64,000 bases of DNA from contig JBOZIK010000001.1 of assembly GCA_051453625.1 (NCBI GenBank), forward strand, positions 145,091,257-145,155,256. The letters are read 5' to 3'. How positions within the stretch are numbered: position 1 is the stretch's first letter; every line of letters starts with the position of its first letter. The notes beneath the pieces were generated by a model. That model was given only the letters and a program-made list of their open reading frames with translations, was not told the origin of the DNA and searched no databases. Below are positions 44,864 through 57,871 of the stretch, one piece after another. The translations under genes were made by a program, and so were the position numbers. The DNA is from Welwitschia mirabilis. Its lineage: Eukaryota; Gnetophyta; Gnetopsida; Welwitschiales.

Positions 44864-47800
44864 TACTTTAAAATAAAGCACTATCATAACTATTTTCACA
44901 TCAATTTTCTTTCTTTCTTTACATATAGTTCTTGTAATGCTGTATGACTACATTGTATTACTAACTTGTATTTTTAAGAGAAATAAACTAAATAAGACTA
45001 ATCATTAGATATTCGATCATACTGACAACATCCATAATAAACACTTAACAAAGGAGAAAACATAGTACATATTCAAATAGAAACATATTAATGCAATAAA
45101 TTAAATGAGATGATTTATTAAATTATGACAATTTTATAAAATTTTTATATTATATAAACATTTTCTAAAGAAAAACATAAATGCTAATGACTTATTTATG
45201 TAAAAATCAAATTTTTAAGGTGTATATCATGATCATAATGAATAAATTATTTTTGATTGAATATCTTAAAAGATCTAGTAAAATTACAAAACAAAAAAGC
45301 TTAAACAAAACAATTATCTGAATGGAATTACTATAAAAAATAAAGAAATAAATATGCAATCCTAGCTTGGGAGAAACACCCTTTGCACTAAAACATTAAG
45401 ATTAAGAAAAAAGATTATATTATGTGAACTAATATTGTGATCCTATTTTGACATCAATTTCCCTTTAAGAGCATCTTGTTTGGGTGATTATAATGGCTAT
45501 AATTCATGAGGGAGATATACTCATTAGAAGTTACAAATTTGACACCCCACTACCTAGTTTGCAAATATCCTACTTAATAATAGAATATTAGCAAATTGTG
45601 TCTTTAAACAAGATGCTCTTAAAGTACCTACACTATTTTACATGATAATTAAGAATTCATATAATCATACCATCCTATGCATATTTTAGTAGGAATTATC
45701 AGATATTTAGAACAACATTAAAATAACAAAAATAATTTAATATATACTAAAAGCTATGTAAGTCCTTTTATATTATATTATATCAGTCATATATAATTAA
45801 TATTTCTTTTGCATTACAATGAAAATGATGCAAATTTTAGTAAGAAATATCAAGATTACATCTTTTTCAAAATGATAAATTTAGAAAGTCGACTTACTAT
45901 ATACAAGACATGATAAAAGCTGTAGACTTAATATATAAGATTCTATATTTATGTTATGACAATTTTCAAGCATATATCATGTCATTACACTTTTTGAATA
46001 TCACATGATTAAGTGATTTTATTTAAAGAGGTTAGAGTTTGCCTCTTTGTAAAATGATAGCTACAATGTTGCTAAGATGACTTGGACACCCATATTTGGA
46101 AGGATATTTTCAGTATGGGATCTGTTTTAGTTATGATATTATGCCTTATATTGTAAACTTATTCAAAGCTTTATGTTAGGAAATATTAAATGTTTTTGCA
46201 TTCCTGTAATAATATAGAAACACACTCTATCATGTCAATGAAACCTTTTTATATAAAGATAAATATTCTATTTGACATAAAAAAATATTAAATTAAAATA
46301 CATATGAATTTATAGTGTGAAAAAAAAAAGAAAATGTACATATGGAAATTGTTTGTCACAACCCCTAAGTTAATCCATGGAGGTGTAATAGTTACGAGAA
46401 GAATGAAATTTGTTTTGTGTTATTCCAAAGAAATCTACCATCTTATGTTGCAGAAATGAAACCCTATCATTCACAAAGAACAATTAGGAAAAGAGTTTAT
46501 TAAACCTCTTGTAAGAAATTTAAGAGAATAAGTTCTTTTTCTTCCAACCCTAAGCTATTAGTTAAACCCTTTGTAAAGAACATAAATGAAACTAAATGCA
46601 ATTGTTATTTGCCTTTAAGAGATTTGTCACAACTCTTCCCTTCACGAACCAAAATCCTAACAATACAAACGTTAATAAGTCTTAATCAATGAAGAAAATG
46701 AAAATAAGAAATTTTAACCTGTGCTTCTTTTGACTTGCTACCTCCTACAAGATTTATTGAATGCTAGAGCTATCTCCCATTGAATAATGGAATCTAGAAT
46801 AAATGATTTGCACTTCAAGAATTACACCTTCAATCGAAAATAGAAACTTGAGAAAAAATCAAATTCTTTATTGCCATAAGAACTGTTTTTCCAAGATGCT
46901 CTACAATTCTCTGAAGTGCCTAAAATATTTTCCAACTTACAGGTACAGATCCAAAAGACGTGGAAGAGGGGTTTTATTAGAGATTTAACATTTAAACTAA
47001 TGCTCACTTGGTATTCCAAGTTATCATTGACAAGTCCATGACGTAATACAACTTGGTATAAATGTGGCGTGGACTTGGTGCATACAAAGTGGATTAAAAA
47101 TACATATTTAGGTATATGATAAGCTTAGACTTAAGAATAATAATAATATAATTCTTAAATCTAATTAATTAGTTCTCCATCTCCCACGCATCCTTAGTCA
47201 TTGGTGTTCAACTAGTCATCATTTCAAGTAAGTAACCCCAAATCATACATCCATTCTTCTTGCATGCAGTTAATTAATCAAAACATATAATAATAATAGA
47301 CCATTTCCTAAATAGTAATTGTGCATAATTTAGCATAATTTAAGTGCCAACAATACAAAAGGATACAAATGACAATAGTGGAAAATGAAGTATCGCATCT
47401 TACTAATAAGCAGACATAGCTTGAAATTAAGTTAAATTCACATTACTTAGATATAACTATTTGAATTTATTTTGGAGCTTTAATATCATGAAATATTTAA
47501 AAAAAAAGAAAAGAAAAGTGAAGCTTAATTATGATGATGATACTATTATGAAAGGATTCATTGAATACTCTTTAACCAGCTTAAAGACAATAAAATTTGT
47601 TACCATATATTGAAATAGAAGAAAACTTAGAAAAACCAAAGGAGAACTTTATAAAATATTCTATTTAAAACATCATCTTAAAGAGGGGTAATGAAAAGCA
47701 AAGTTATGTTTCTTAAAAGGTAATGAGCTGGAAAAAACAATTTACATCATATTGATCTGTGTGATAAGATCCTCAAAATGGGCTAAGATCATAAACTTTC

Positions 47801-49819
47801 TTCACTTTTAGAATTTGTTTTTAATTCTTTTTTAAACAATATTAGTAGATGAAGGTGCGCTCCTAGTCCACCACATAGGAAAGTCAAAGAAACTTTAATT
47901 TTTCTAATTCTAACATAAAGATTAATATAAAAAATAGATATATATAAAATTGCAAGAAAACTAGAACAAAAAAGAATACAAAAATAAATAAATGAATAAC
48001 ATAGTTTAAACTTTTTCTATCTTACATCCATATATTATATGTTTCTTATATTAGCAAAGAACAATAATCAAAATCAATGTAACATGTGAATTTTTGGCTA
48101 TAATATTAATCATTAAAACCTCTTAATAATTCCTTTCAAGGATCTACTTAACTACCAATTTCAACTCTTCATACTTCCCAAATCAAGTATCATTTTGTCT
48201 TTTTATGCCTCTAAGTTTTACTCATCAAATTATGATTTAAGAAGGGTTTCTTTTCATATCTAGCCCTATTTTGAATATCAACCCTCCATTTTTTCCCTCG
48301 TACCCCTACATTAATAAATGCTAATAATGTCAAAAATCATCTAAAAATATGTCAAATTTGCACTAAATTAAACATACTCCATCAAAATAATATTAAATAT
48401 CACTTATATCATTTCAAACATATGCCATAGTGAAAACTATCTTTCATTAAGAAAACCCCTTGAGTTATTCCTTTAACTTAAGAAGAAATTTGCTTACTCT
48501 AAATTGGAATTCGGGATCTTGTGCTACATGAAAATTATCTCTTGTTCCATGATCCATCTCTTATATGTGTTATATTTATTGCAACATTAAACAAGAAACT
48601 AGTGATGCCTATGTTTTCAATTTTTTCCCCCTCTCTTGACATCAATGATATTAACTAAAATACCATCTTTCTCAAATAATTTTGCTAAATCATTTGATAC
48701 GTTTGTGATATCTAAAACATCTCCATGATATAAGAAAGAAATTCGTGACATTGAAATAATTCTAAATCCTCATAACTATTAGGACTATATCCAAAGAACA
48801 TATAAATAACCAAGAATAGATCTCAACAACCTTAGGTTTTTAATGCTAAACCTTAATTTAAGTATGAAACTTTGGTTTCAATGTGCAAATTTAGTTGACA
48901 TAAAACATTGCTTCTAAGACAATCTTTTAATGCCAATAAGGAAAACCCGTTCCAATAAGGAACATGATTCACGAATTCAATCATAGCATTTGTTACATAA
49001 ATGAGTTTTTAAAGTAACCATCTATCTGTGGAAATTTCAAAAACCATACCCTATGTTCCGCTTAATATTCCAATATCTTAGTAGTGTAGTAGAGCTTAAA
49101 CAGGTTGTATGTATCCCGTTCTCCCATAATCGTCTTTGCTCAAACGGTAAGATCCACTACAATGGATTCTTTGCAAGCACATACAAATTGAATATGAGAA
49201 AATCAGTATTGCTTAGTTCCTTTAGAAGATGGGTTCTGATGCGATGTAAAAAAAAAGCAAATCAAACAATAATGGAAATGATTATAATGACGAGCGTTAG
49301 GATCAACAAAAAAATCATAGTACTTTATTGTACAGTTTGCATAGGCACTATGTTTAGTAGTAATGTGATGTTCTGTATACAGTTCATGTTCTAATAAGAA
49401 TGACATTAAAATGTAAAGGACACAGTAGAAGAGCCTTCTTCAGGGTTGTTGAGTACATAATTAATAACAGAAGGATACTGTTGCAATAACAATATCTGAA
49501 TAGAAGGTCTTCAGCTTCCAGGCCAGCAGGGGCTTTTTCGTCCAACCAAGCAAACGAGGGACCCTACTGGGTATAGTATGGTTACTTATGAATTAACTTG
49601 TTAGGCGGAAGAAAAAAAAGAAAACATAAATTCCTAGGGTTAAATATGCTTTGAAATTATAAAAAATGGAAATGAAATAGAGTTTTTAAAATTAAATTAA
49701 CAAAAAGGGATACATATTTTTGTAAAATAATTAAATTATTCAAGAAATAGAGAAGGTACATATGATACCATGGAAGCACCACAAATGAGATCTCTTTTGA
49801 TCATCATTAGCGATGGAAC
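44864..49819. other. AT-rich spacer between element B and the PLD gene
   Basis: It contains the MITE-like repeat at 45463-45624. The parts 46350-47040 and 48470-49600 are less AT-rich and might be remains of repeats or of a gene. The minus-strand stretch near 48780 gives a short readable piece (GYSPNSYEDLELFQCHEF) and 49500-49570 another, but no family is recognisable. No tRNA, rRNA or intact gene was seen. Confidence 0.5.
45463..45624. mobile_element. MITE-like element with 19-bp perfect terminal inverted repeats
   Basis: ctttaagagcatcttgttt at 45463-45481 is the exact reverse complement of 45606-45624; total length is 162 bases with no coding. TTAA lies at both ends of the repeat, so the true element could be GAGCATCTTGTTTGGG... 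flanked by a TTAA or TTA-type duplication, as in PIF/Harbinger-like MITEs. The superfamily is a guess. A small RNA hairpin is a less likely alternative because the interior does not pair. Confidence 0.65.
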
Positions 49820-49825
49820 TTTATT
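49820..49825 (-). terminator. Candidate polyadenylation signal of the PLD gene
   Basis: Minus-strand AATAAA about 200 bases after the stop codon at 50027-50029. Confidence 0.5.
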
Positions 49826-50026
49826 GACTTTCGAACTGGATCACGAATTTATCATACAAATAATCAAATTCCAATGGTCAATAGTGGGATCGGCATGAGG
49901 GAAATAATAATAATAATACATGTGTTGTAAAACTGATCGTGCTTTGATATCATGAATCTTTACAGAGCTTTCAATTGCCTGATGAGTTTTTGATATGAAG
50001 CTTTATGATGTTAAGAATAGAATAGA

Positions 50027-50320
50027 TCATGTAGTAAGATTAGCAGGGAGGGAACTAGGTGCTCCCAGAATTTTCCCTCCCACATCTGGGAATGTATCAT
50101 GATCAGATAACGGTACAACCTTCCCATCTGCTTCCACTTTTAATGGATATTTGAGAAGATGACCCGTCAATTGTGACGTTTCTTCTGCTGTGAATCGTTT
50201 CCAATTTTCTTCTGCAATTTGATTAACCTTTTGTACACATTCTAGTGATTCAGGATGGTCAAAGGAAGGATCAAGATGTCCCAAATGCTCAGACCAAAGT
50301 GACATCCTGTATCCATATAT
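50027..50320 (-). CDS. Phospholipase D, last exon
   Basis: The exon follows acceptor TTTTCACAG and encodes 97 residues: IYGYRMSLWSEHLG, ESLECVQKVNQIAEENWKRF, GHLLKYPLKVEADGKVVPL, FPDVGGKILGA and the C-terminus NLTT. The R-M-S-L-W-x-E-H-L, W-x-x-F, and F-P-D-x-G-G-x-I-L-G blocks and a Thr-Thr end are the invariant C-terminal part of plant C2-PLDs, which hydrolyse membrane phospholipids to phosphatidic acid. The C-terminal end is needed for activity in this family. It joins in phase 0 to the exon at 57674-57871 (HPHGQ then IYGYR). It reads without any damage. The wording fits the beta/gamma/delta group better than alpha, with moderate certainty. Confidence 0.92.
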   Translation of the reverse strand: MYGYRMSLWSEHLGHLDPSFDHPESLECVQKVNQIAEENWKRFTAEETSQLTGHLLKYPLKVEADGKVVPLSDHDTFPDVGGKILGAPSSLPANLTT

Positions 50321-50789
50321 CTGTGAAAATACAGCAGCAATTAAATATTAAGAACATGATCAATAAAGTTCCAGTAGATATAAAAAGTTGAATTGAAAAC
50401 AGATAAAGTTCTACACATGCATGAGATGAACATGTAAGTAAAAATAAAGAACAAAAAATTTTATAACATAGTACAATGGTACAGGATTACTAGATTGCTA
50501 ATGTTGACATCCATGTGTATAGTAGATTCATCAAGGAATAAAATATGCATTCCAGTAATTGATAAAGTAATTAAAGATTTAGGGGAAAAATTAGCACATG
50601 AGATCCAAAATCCATTACTATAATGAAATGTCTCGAAAAGAAAACATAGAAAATGCTCTTCTATGTGTTGCCACATAAGCATACATATGGAGATAGAAAC
50701 TATTATCCAATGAGCATGAGAATCAAAATCAAGACATCAATTCATATCAATACTAGTTGATAATGAGAATGACAACAGTGTATTACTCT

Positions 50790-51105
50790 AAGAATCATTA
50801 ACCTAAGAGGGGCCTGAATAGGGTTCAGAATTAAACTTATTGTAATCTTAAATGCTTTTAAAGAATTACTTAACTCTTATGAAGACCATATCACTTTCTA
50901 CCTTATTCCCTTGTGTTCAAAGTATTCAACAAATGGTTTTCTAAATCACCATAAATAGAAGTGGAACAATGGATCTTTTAATGACTGAGACCCAATCTAA
51001 AAGTCAATTTCTTCAAATGCAGAGTATAACTTGATGCACAGATTTGCACATAGGTAGAATAGAGGATAGATAAAGCTCAGTTGTGGTTGTGGGCACATGT
51101 GCACA

Positions 51106-51180
<75 letters not shown>

Positions 51181-52450
51181 GAGATTAACTGTAGTAGTAG
51201 CCTCTAAAAAGAGGTTGAGAGGCTCTTTTGAAGTTTTCCACAAAAACTAGCTATTGGAGAACACAAGATGTAGTAGCACTTAGACCAACAACATAAGGAA
51301 AATGGAGGTTGATTGAAAATATTGCCATGTAAGTAGAGCTTCTCGAAATAGATGGACTAGAGATTGATTGGCTATTAGCGAGCACATCTAGAAATAACTA
51401 AGAGTTTAGACAGACGTTTAACATAGTTTAACAGTTGCAAACACTGATTTAACTTCTTAGTCTGGTACACCTAATATAAGAGTTTGTTGCTTGCCGTTGG
51501 TGTGGCACAAACCAGTAGTTAGCATACCTGTTAACTTGCCAAATAGGGAGTTGCCATCCCTGCTTTAAAGACCATCCAGCTTGGCGCCCAACTGCCCAAC
51601 TGAAGATCACTCACCATAAATTAAGGCTACACAGATGGGGTCAACTGCCCTAGAAGTCACCCACACGATGTCAAGGTCGCTCTACAAACACAAGGAGACC
51701 AACTGACATTGATTTTGACATCATTGAAACTTGTGAACCTTCTAACGTGAACTATAGGTAAACTCTCCTAGAGGGTTAGATATGATAATGAAGGTCCAAG
51801 CCAATTGAGAAAATCAGAAAAGCAGCAATCATCTTAGGGAGGATAATCATGAAGGTCATGTTTAAATACATTTAGTTTGTTGGCCATTTCCTTTCATATT
51901 TAGCCATTTCCCTAAATTTACTACTTGCTTTTATGATAGTGCCTTCATAAGTATGTCTGCTAGCCCTCAGACATTGTAGTTCTGACATTCCATTTTCTAC
52001 TGCATTTCAAATGACATGTTATCTCATGTCTATAACTTCAGTCTTGTTGTCACATTAACTTTCTTTATTTTCATAACAATCTAGTTGTTTACTATCTTTT
52101 CTGAGTGAGTTTCAGAACCAAGCAGTTTACATAATTTCAGGACCCATAATTGTGCTCTTATTGCTATTGCTAATATGTATGCAGCTTCTGTAGTTAAGGT
52201 AGAATACAATCTTCTTTCTTACTGTGCCATGTGACTAATGGTTTGCCCAGAGAGAGAAATCCTCCAGATGTGCTCTTATTTATCAAGTGTTAATTGAGAA
52301 AACATGCAGTTGCAGCTGACCAACCCCATTACATGGGTTGCAACCTAACACTTTTGGCTTTAAAGTGTGAGTATTAGATGACTGTGTCTTTGGCAGAATC
52401 TTTGCTTATGAAGCAACATCAATATACAAAGTGAAGACCCCTTATAAATG
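50790..52450 (-). mobile_element. Element G: copia remnant (LTR plus RNase H) in the PLD intron
   Basis: From 51950 to 52260 the minus-strand frames read GQTISHMAQ, TLTTEAAYILAIAIRAQLWVLKLCKLLGSE, then VIDMR and NAVENGMSELQCLRAS. These are the RNase H landmarks G-x-x-I-S-W, L-S-T-T-E-A-E-Y, A-x-W-L-x-x-L-L, H-I-D-I-R and V-E-N-G, in order. To its left, 50790-51760 resembles the LTR of element A at both ends (cctaagaggggcctgaatagggt; gacatcattgaaac). This fits the 3' end of a minus-strand copia. The rest of the element is gone. Edges are approximate. Confidence 0.6.
51111..51174. repeat. Compound microsatellite (CA)n-(GA)n
   Basis: Sixteen CA units (51111-51142) followed by fifteen GA units (51145-51174). 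Confidence 0.97.
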
Positions 52451-52927
52451 AGATGTACTGTAATAGGTAATAGGATATGTTATCCTTAGAGTGATATTGC
52501 AAAAGTTACTACCACTATGAATGTTTTTCTGTAAATATCTCATGACATACAAGAACCTTACATTTTGAGTAAGTAGGGTAACATTGTTTCATGAATTGCA
52601 CAGGAGCACTTGGGCATTTTCTACAAAAATATGGCTTGGTAAATCAAATCATAACTAGATTCTATTAGCAATGTTGTGAATGGTCATTAGTTGTTCCTCC
52701 AAGCTATTTATGTAGGCTTTAGCATTTTTTAAGATTTTATGCTGGAATTGTATTATCTTCTTAAAGCCATTGTATAAGTCCTTTTGTGTTTTTCTTCTTT
52801 TTTTTGATATTTTTTTAAAGAAAGGTAACTCATGGGAAACCATGCCACACTCACTATATAAATCCTTTAGTTAATGGAGTCAGAATTAGGGACTTCGCCA
52901 AAGATTCAACATATGGTACCATTGTAG

Positions 52928-53312
52928 TAAGACTCGGACTCACACTCAAGAGCCGACTCAGCATAGACTCGGGAGTCAAAAAGAGTCATTAGAGAGTTTC
53001 ATGTACAGACTCACAGAGACTCACTAAAACTCACCAAGACTCGCTAAGACTCATTGTGACTCATGAGTTTTAGGAGCTGACTTGGACTCGGCATGTTTCT
53101 GCACACCCGACTCGCAAGTTCAAAANNNNNNNNNNNNNNNNNNNNNNNNNNNNNNNNNNNNNNNNNNNNNNNNNNNNNNNNNNNNNNNNNNNNNNNNNNN
53201 NNNNNNNNNNNNNNNNNNNNNNNNNTCATTGTGACTCATGAGTTTTAGTAGCTGACTTGGACTCGGCATGTTTCTGCACACCCGACTCGCAAGTTCAAAA
53301 AAACTTGGGACT
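52928..53312. repeat. GACTC-rich repeat with an embedded gap
   Basis: About twenty copies of gactc or actcg occur within some 200 unique bases, often 9-12 bases apart (gactcacagagactcact, gactcgctaagactcatt). The right end (from tcattgtgactcatgag) is repeated on the other side of the gap. Confidence 0.75.
53126..53225. other. Assembly gap, 100 N, with duplicated flanks
   Basis: About 75 bases before the gap (tcattgtgactcatgag to aagttcaaaa) are repeated right after it with one difference. Confidence 0.96.
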
Positions 53313-55953
53313 CGGAGGGTATTCGCCATGACCTGGAGGGTTTTGCAACAATGTATGTTACAACCACAAGTCCACAACCTCCATGCTTTTCTTTAGTTCA
53401 TTTAGTTCAATTTAAAGTTGATCCAACCAAAACTAATAATAGAGAGCCTACTGCCTTTGTTCTAGTACTTAATATGAGAAGATTTCTATGTGATTCTAAG
53501 TGTATCATTTTCTTCTACACTATGGGCTATCACTTTTGCCATATCAAAGTACAGGAAAGCAGTGTGTTCTTTCCTTGAAATCACTTCTAAGTTATTTGTA
53601 TTGATTATATGCATTATGTGTTCCACCTGCCTCGTAAACTGCCACACATACATACCATTATGATGTCATCAAGAAACTCAGGCATGCATAAATTGAAATC
53701 ATCTTATTTATTGCCAACATGCTTTAAAAAAAACTTTCATCGATGAGGAAGGAGTAGAACCTGCAACGGATGGTATCAATGGCATCACAGACTGAGACAT
53801 GATAGATTGCAGTTAATATAGTTGAAAACACACAAATATATCTATTATAGAAGGTGTTTTCACATGTGTCTTACCATTAATTCTGATAGTAGGATCATAA
53901 GATTACGTAAGATGTGTATGTATCCCTAATTTTAAGCTACGGTTTACAAGTTCAAATCTGAACATGGTTGACTTTTAACCCATTTTTAGGTGAGGCCCAC
54001 TTGTGACATCGTCAGTGCTATGTTAAGCACCACATCATCTCTTATGGTAACTTAAGAGTCTTATTTGCAATTATTCATTACAGTTTACAAGTCTTATGAC
54101 ATTGTCTTCCTGTGCTTACTATGTTTTGCTTGTTGGTATTCAAAATAATGTTTAAACTAGATAACAATCTTTCTCCCAAGATAATATAAGCTCTTAACTT
54201 ATTATTCAGCCATAAAGTTCTATATTCCTACTACTGTAGTACATTTGTATCTCGTCTTATCGCACTATCTAACATCAATAACAACAAATCCATAAGGCAC
54301 GCACGACGAAGCAAAGAAAATAAAGAAGCCGAGCTCCGAGTGTGTGCAAGTAAAACTATTCTATGTGGCATTAACCTTGTATAATCCAGTATTTTGTGGA
54401 ATGCCATATGGCACTAGCCTTGTTGAAGTAGTCTACTCCAGTGTCTCATTGAAATAGTTTACTCTTGTCCACTCTTTTTACGGTACAGTAAGGTACAGAA
54501 TAAAAGAGAACCAGAATTGAACTCAGAGGGCAATGCAAAAATTTGAAAAGCAATCTACTTGGTTTATTTGATTTCGCGACTAAAATTAATTCTATGGATT
54601 TGAAACTTTTACCCCTTTTTCAGTCCTTGGTCTTACCATGTTGCCTATTTTATTCTTATGTGCATATTTACTTTTACCAATATTTTAACTTGTTTTTGTA
54701 CCTTGAAAACTCCAAAAGACAAAATTTTAGTAGGGAACCATCTAATAAATTGTTCACATACAACAAACTCCATATTTCTCATAAAACTTTATGTCAGGAA
54801 TTAACAACACCTTAAGAAAATTTCTGATGTGAAAATGTAGAAATAGGGTCTCTGTACTTCTAGAGGGCATAAGCTAGCCAAATCAGCACCGCTTTGTGCA
54901 AATAAGAAATCTAAATCTATGTACTGTGCTTTGCCAAATGTTCAATTCCACTTTTTTTTTTAACTGTGTTTTGAACCTGTTTTGCAGCCTATAAAATATT
55001 GCTGTATTTTCACTATTCCAGTTTGTTACTACAAATTTTAAGCATATGTAGCCTGCACGTCTCGAGTTTTTCTTGCAGCTAATGACAGGTCTATTTATTT
55101 TGACATTTGAGGACTATGCAATGGCAATCTCAGAAATTCATTTGTGCTTCTGTTTTTAGTGATTTTCAGTGTTTAGTATTCTACGCAAAGGAAATGAAAA
55201 CAGAACAGTGAATGTATCAAACCAAGACAATTATGTGGAAGTATTTACCATATTGGGGAAAAAAGGAATGAAGCTCTCGTGATTTCACAGGGAATAGAAC
55301 CTATCATATTTTCTTACATAGAACAAAGCTGGCATGTGAGACAAACACTGTGTGCATTCCATTTAAAGTAACACAAAACCGCGTCTGACAAAATAGTTTG
55401 AAGGCAGGCATCTGGACTAATTTCATGCACATGAAAACCCAAAGAGGTTATTGTGGAATCACTGGATTTCACTGGCCACAAATTGAGATAGGCCATATTA
55501 TAATCCACAGACATTTTTCACTTTGTCATGACTCACTTAACCCATCAAGCACAAAACATTCAATTATACATATTACCAAGACAACATGTTTGTCATGTCT
55601 TCCCAAGTTGACTTGGATTGCAACAAAGCTAACTCACAGTTCTGTTGCTTCAATAGGCACTTACTCACACCAAAGATTTTTATGAGTGCAATGGGCATTC
55701 TTATGGTTCTATTGAAATGGTTATCACCAAGGTCTTCAGCTCAAGGCCTTCTGAAATGGTAATGGGACTAACAGTGATTTCAAGTAATTGGTTTCTTTGG
55801 AGGGAGGAAAAAAGAAGAAAATAATTACAGAGCTTTGCATTCTCACCATGGATGTCCTAATGTTCTGGAAGGGTAAGTATGGATTGCTAATCCCTATGAG
55901 AAGAAATCCTATCAAGGGGTTTTGATAATGGATGATACTAGGATAAGGCTAAA

Positions 55954-56053
55954 NNNNNNNNNNNNNNNNNNNNNNNNNNNNNNNNNNNNNNNNNNNNNNN
56001 NNNNNNNNNNNNNNNNNNNNNNNNNNNNNNNNNNNNNNNNNNNNNNNNNNNNN
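55954..56053. other. Assembly gap, 100 N
   Basis: A run of N in the PLD intron. Open frames on both strands across it are not real. Confidence 0.97.
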
Positions 56054-57673
56054 ATGGTTTTCAATGCTTTGAGTAATAACAATGCAGATTTTATGATTTG
56101 GAATATGTTTAATGATAGAAAACGCATACAAAAAGAAATGGATACTACTAAGCATTGTTCAAAAGAAAAAGACATACTAAGCTTTAAAATTCTGCAGAAG
56201 AAAGATCTTGTAAATTTAACAAAAAACATCAAAGCTCCTTTGCATTAAAGCAATCAGCAATATAAAGTTGTCATTCATGCACTAGAGATGCACAAATATT
56301 AGCAGGAAGCAGGATGATGTTCTTTGGTTTGATAAATCTTGGATGAATAGATATGACAAAGGATAAAGGCTTTAGCATGAGATTGTAGTTTGGTTAAAGC
56401 CTTTGACGATGATAAATTACACAAAATTCAGATTTTCAAAAACAAAATCTTATGGGGTATTTATAATGATTTTTAGATTTTTAGGAGGTAGATGGGATAA
56501 ATTGCAACCGCTAGGATTTTGAAGGCATCTAGAGCTCTCAACCTAAGTTATATAGGCATTCAGGGTATCCAAAACTTGGAGACTGTGGATGCCCAGGGAA
56601 GGAAAATGACTAAATGTCAGGATTTTGGGAATTGTAGGTTGAAATAGTGGATTTTTCAACAGGGGATGGGATGAGATAGAGGTGTAAAATGGGTTGTGGT
56701 CATTGACACATGACTTGTGATGCCACATTGTCAAATATGTTGAAATTCAATCTAGCACATTCTATGGCCTTACCTCAACTCCCTTCTTCAACCTATTAAT
56801 ATCCTTAGTACGGCTAGGTTGGCCAACTCAATTCTCATTAAAAGAATGTCATATGTTTGGTTCCAAATTTACTTCTGCCAGTAAGATTACTTGCATCAGT
56901 GATTTGACAATTTCAATTTGGATTTTCTCCTCGCTTATAAGCCACATGTTTGATTTTCTTTTAATTGGGCATCCAATGTTTTCAGCTTATAAGCTAACAG
57001 ATAAACTCTTATTTAATTCTGTAATGTTCTTATTTAGTTTTAATGTTACCAATTCAGATTTACATAATGAAGAAAAACAGACAAGAGATAAAAAAAACAA
57101 AATTCAAATAGTAAGAACAAGTCTTTTAAAAGGAACAACATTTCCATTATTAATATCCTGAAAACCTTTCAAGGAACCTTGTGCTAGGGGCATAGGCAAG
57201 AATTAGGCTACCATTGGGACTCCCTACTGAGTCACCAGGGATGACGGTGGCTTGTCACCAAATCCAGTGCATATCTGTCTGCTGTATAGATATATATGAT
57301 CATTGTAATAATAATATAACATTTGAGAATTATAAGATTTATTTCTTGCATTTTGTCTTTTGTATTATTCTCCACAAGGGTGATCAGAGTGAGATATGGA
57401 AAGGAAGCTGAAGAATCTAGGGGATCATAAATATCATCACTTTATGGATTTTCTATATGAAAGGTATTTTAATAACATGACAGTTTTTGTTGGTTATAAT
57501 TTTCACATTTCTGACAAATCAGACATGTATTATTATGCTAGCATATATATTGAAATATAACACACCTCCTTAACTTAAGCTAATTTAGTTGATTCCAATT
57601 TTTGCCATTACAAAGTAATTTATCTAAACTGAATTTGACCAAGCATATGGACAAATCTCTAATGAGAGAAAAC

Positions 57674-57871
57674 CTGGCCATGTGGATGACAACTCCTGCA
57701 AGCCCAAGTGTAGTTAGGCTGGTAACAACCCATGGCGATTTCTGTATCCCTTGATCCCTCAAGAGAGCGTTCATTGATGTTAGCAGAACCAATTAATGCA
57801 TATTCATCGTCAACAATCATGCCTTTTGAATGAACATAAATCATAAAACGTTTGTGTCTCTGAGCTTTGCC
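57674..57871 (-). CDS. Phospholipase D, penultimate exon with the second HKD motif
   Basis: Minus-strand exon of 66 codons between acceptor TGATATCAG and donor CAG|gttttc. It reads [20 protein letters not shown], then [23 protein letters not shown] and YQPNYTWA, ending HPHGQ. The catalytic second HKD motif, HxKxxxxD, is intact: His at exon residue 14, Lys at 16, Asp at 21. It is followed by the conserved I-G-S-A-N-I-N-x-R-S block. In PLDs the two HKD motifs form one active site for phosphodiester hydrolysis via a phosphohistidine. The first HKD motif and the C2 domain must lie on upstream exons beyond 64000. An alternative acceptor 9 bases downstream (GCTCAG) would also keep the frame. Confidence 0.94.

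Larger units (their letters stand above)
50321..57673 (-). other. Last intron of the PLD gene, 7353 bases, filled with repeats
   Basis: Donor CAG|gttttc at 57673 and acceptor TTTTCACAG at 50321 join two phase-0 exons. It contains a decayed copia piece, a compound microsatellite, a GACTC-rich repeat and two assembly gaps. Between 53320 and 57673 I see no other coding; an apparent frame across the gap at 55954 is an artefact. Confidence 0.85.

Noticed and set aside
49053-49406. Overlapping frames of 113 (plus) and 67 (minus) codons
   Set aside because: No family resemblance, no splice context and overlap on opposite strands; length is compatible with chance.
51013-51243. A minus-strand frame with Ser-Leu and Cys-Val runs
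   Set aside because: It is the translation of the CA/GA microsatellite.
55922-56248. A plus-strand 108-codon frame and antisense partners
   Set aside because: They cross a 100-N gap; the remaining 64 residues show no known domain.
57580-57792. A minus-strand 70-codon frame starting [11 protein letters not shown]
   Set aside because: It is out of frame with the PLD exon that carries the intact HKD motif in the same place.
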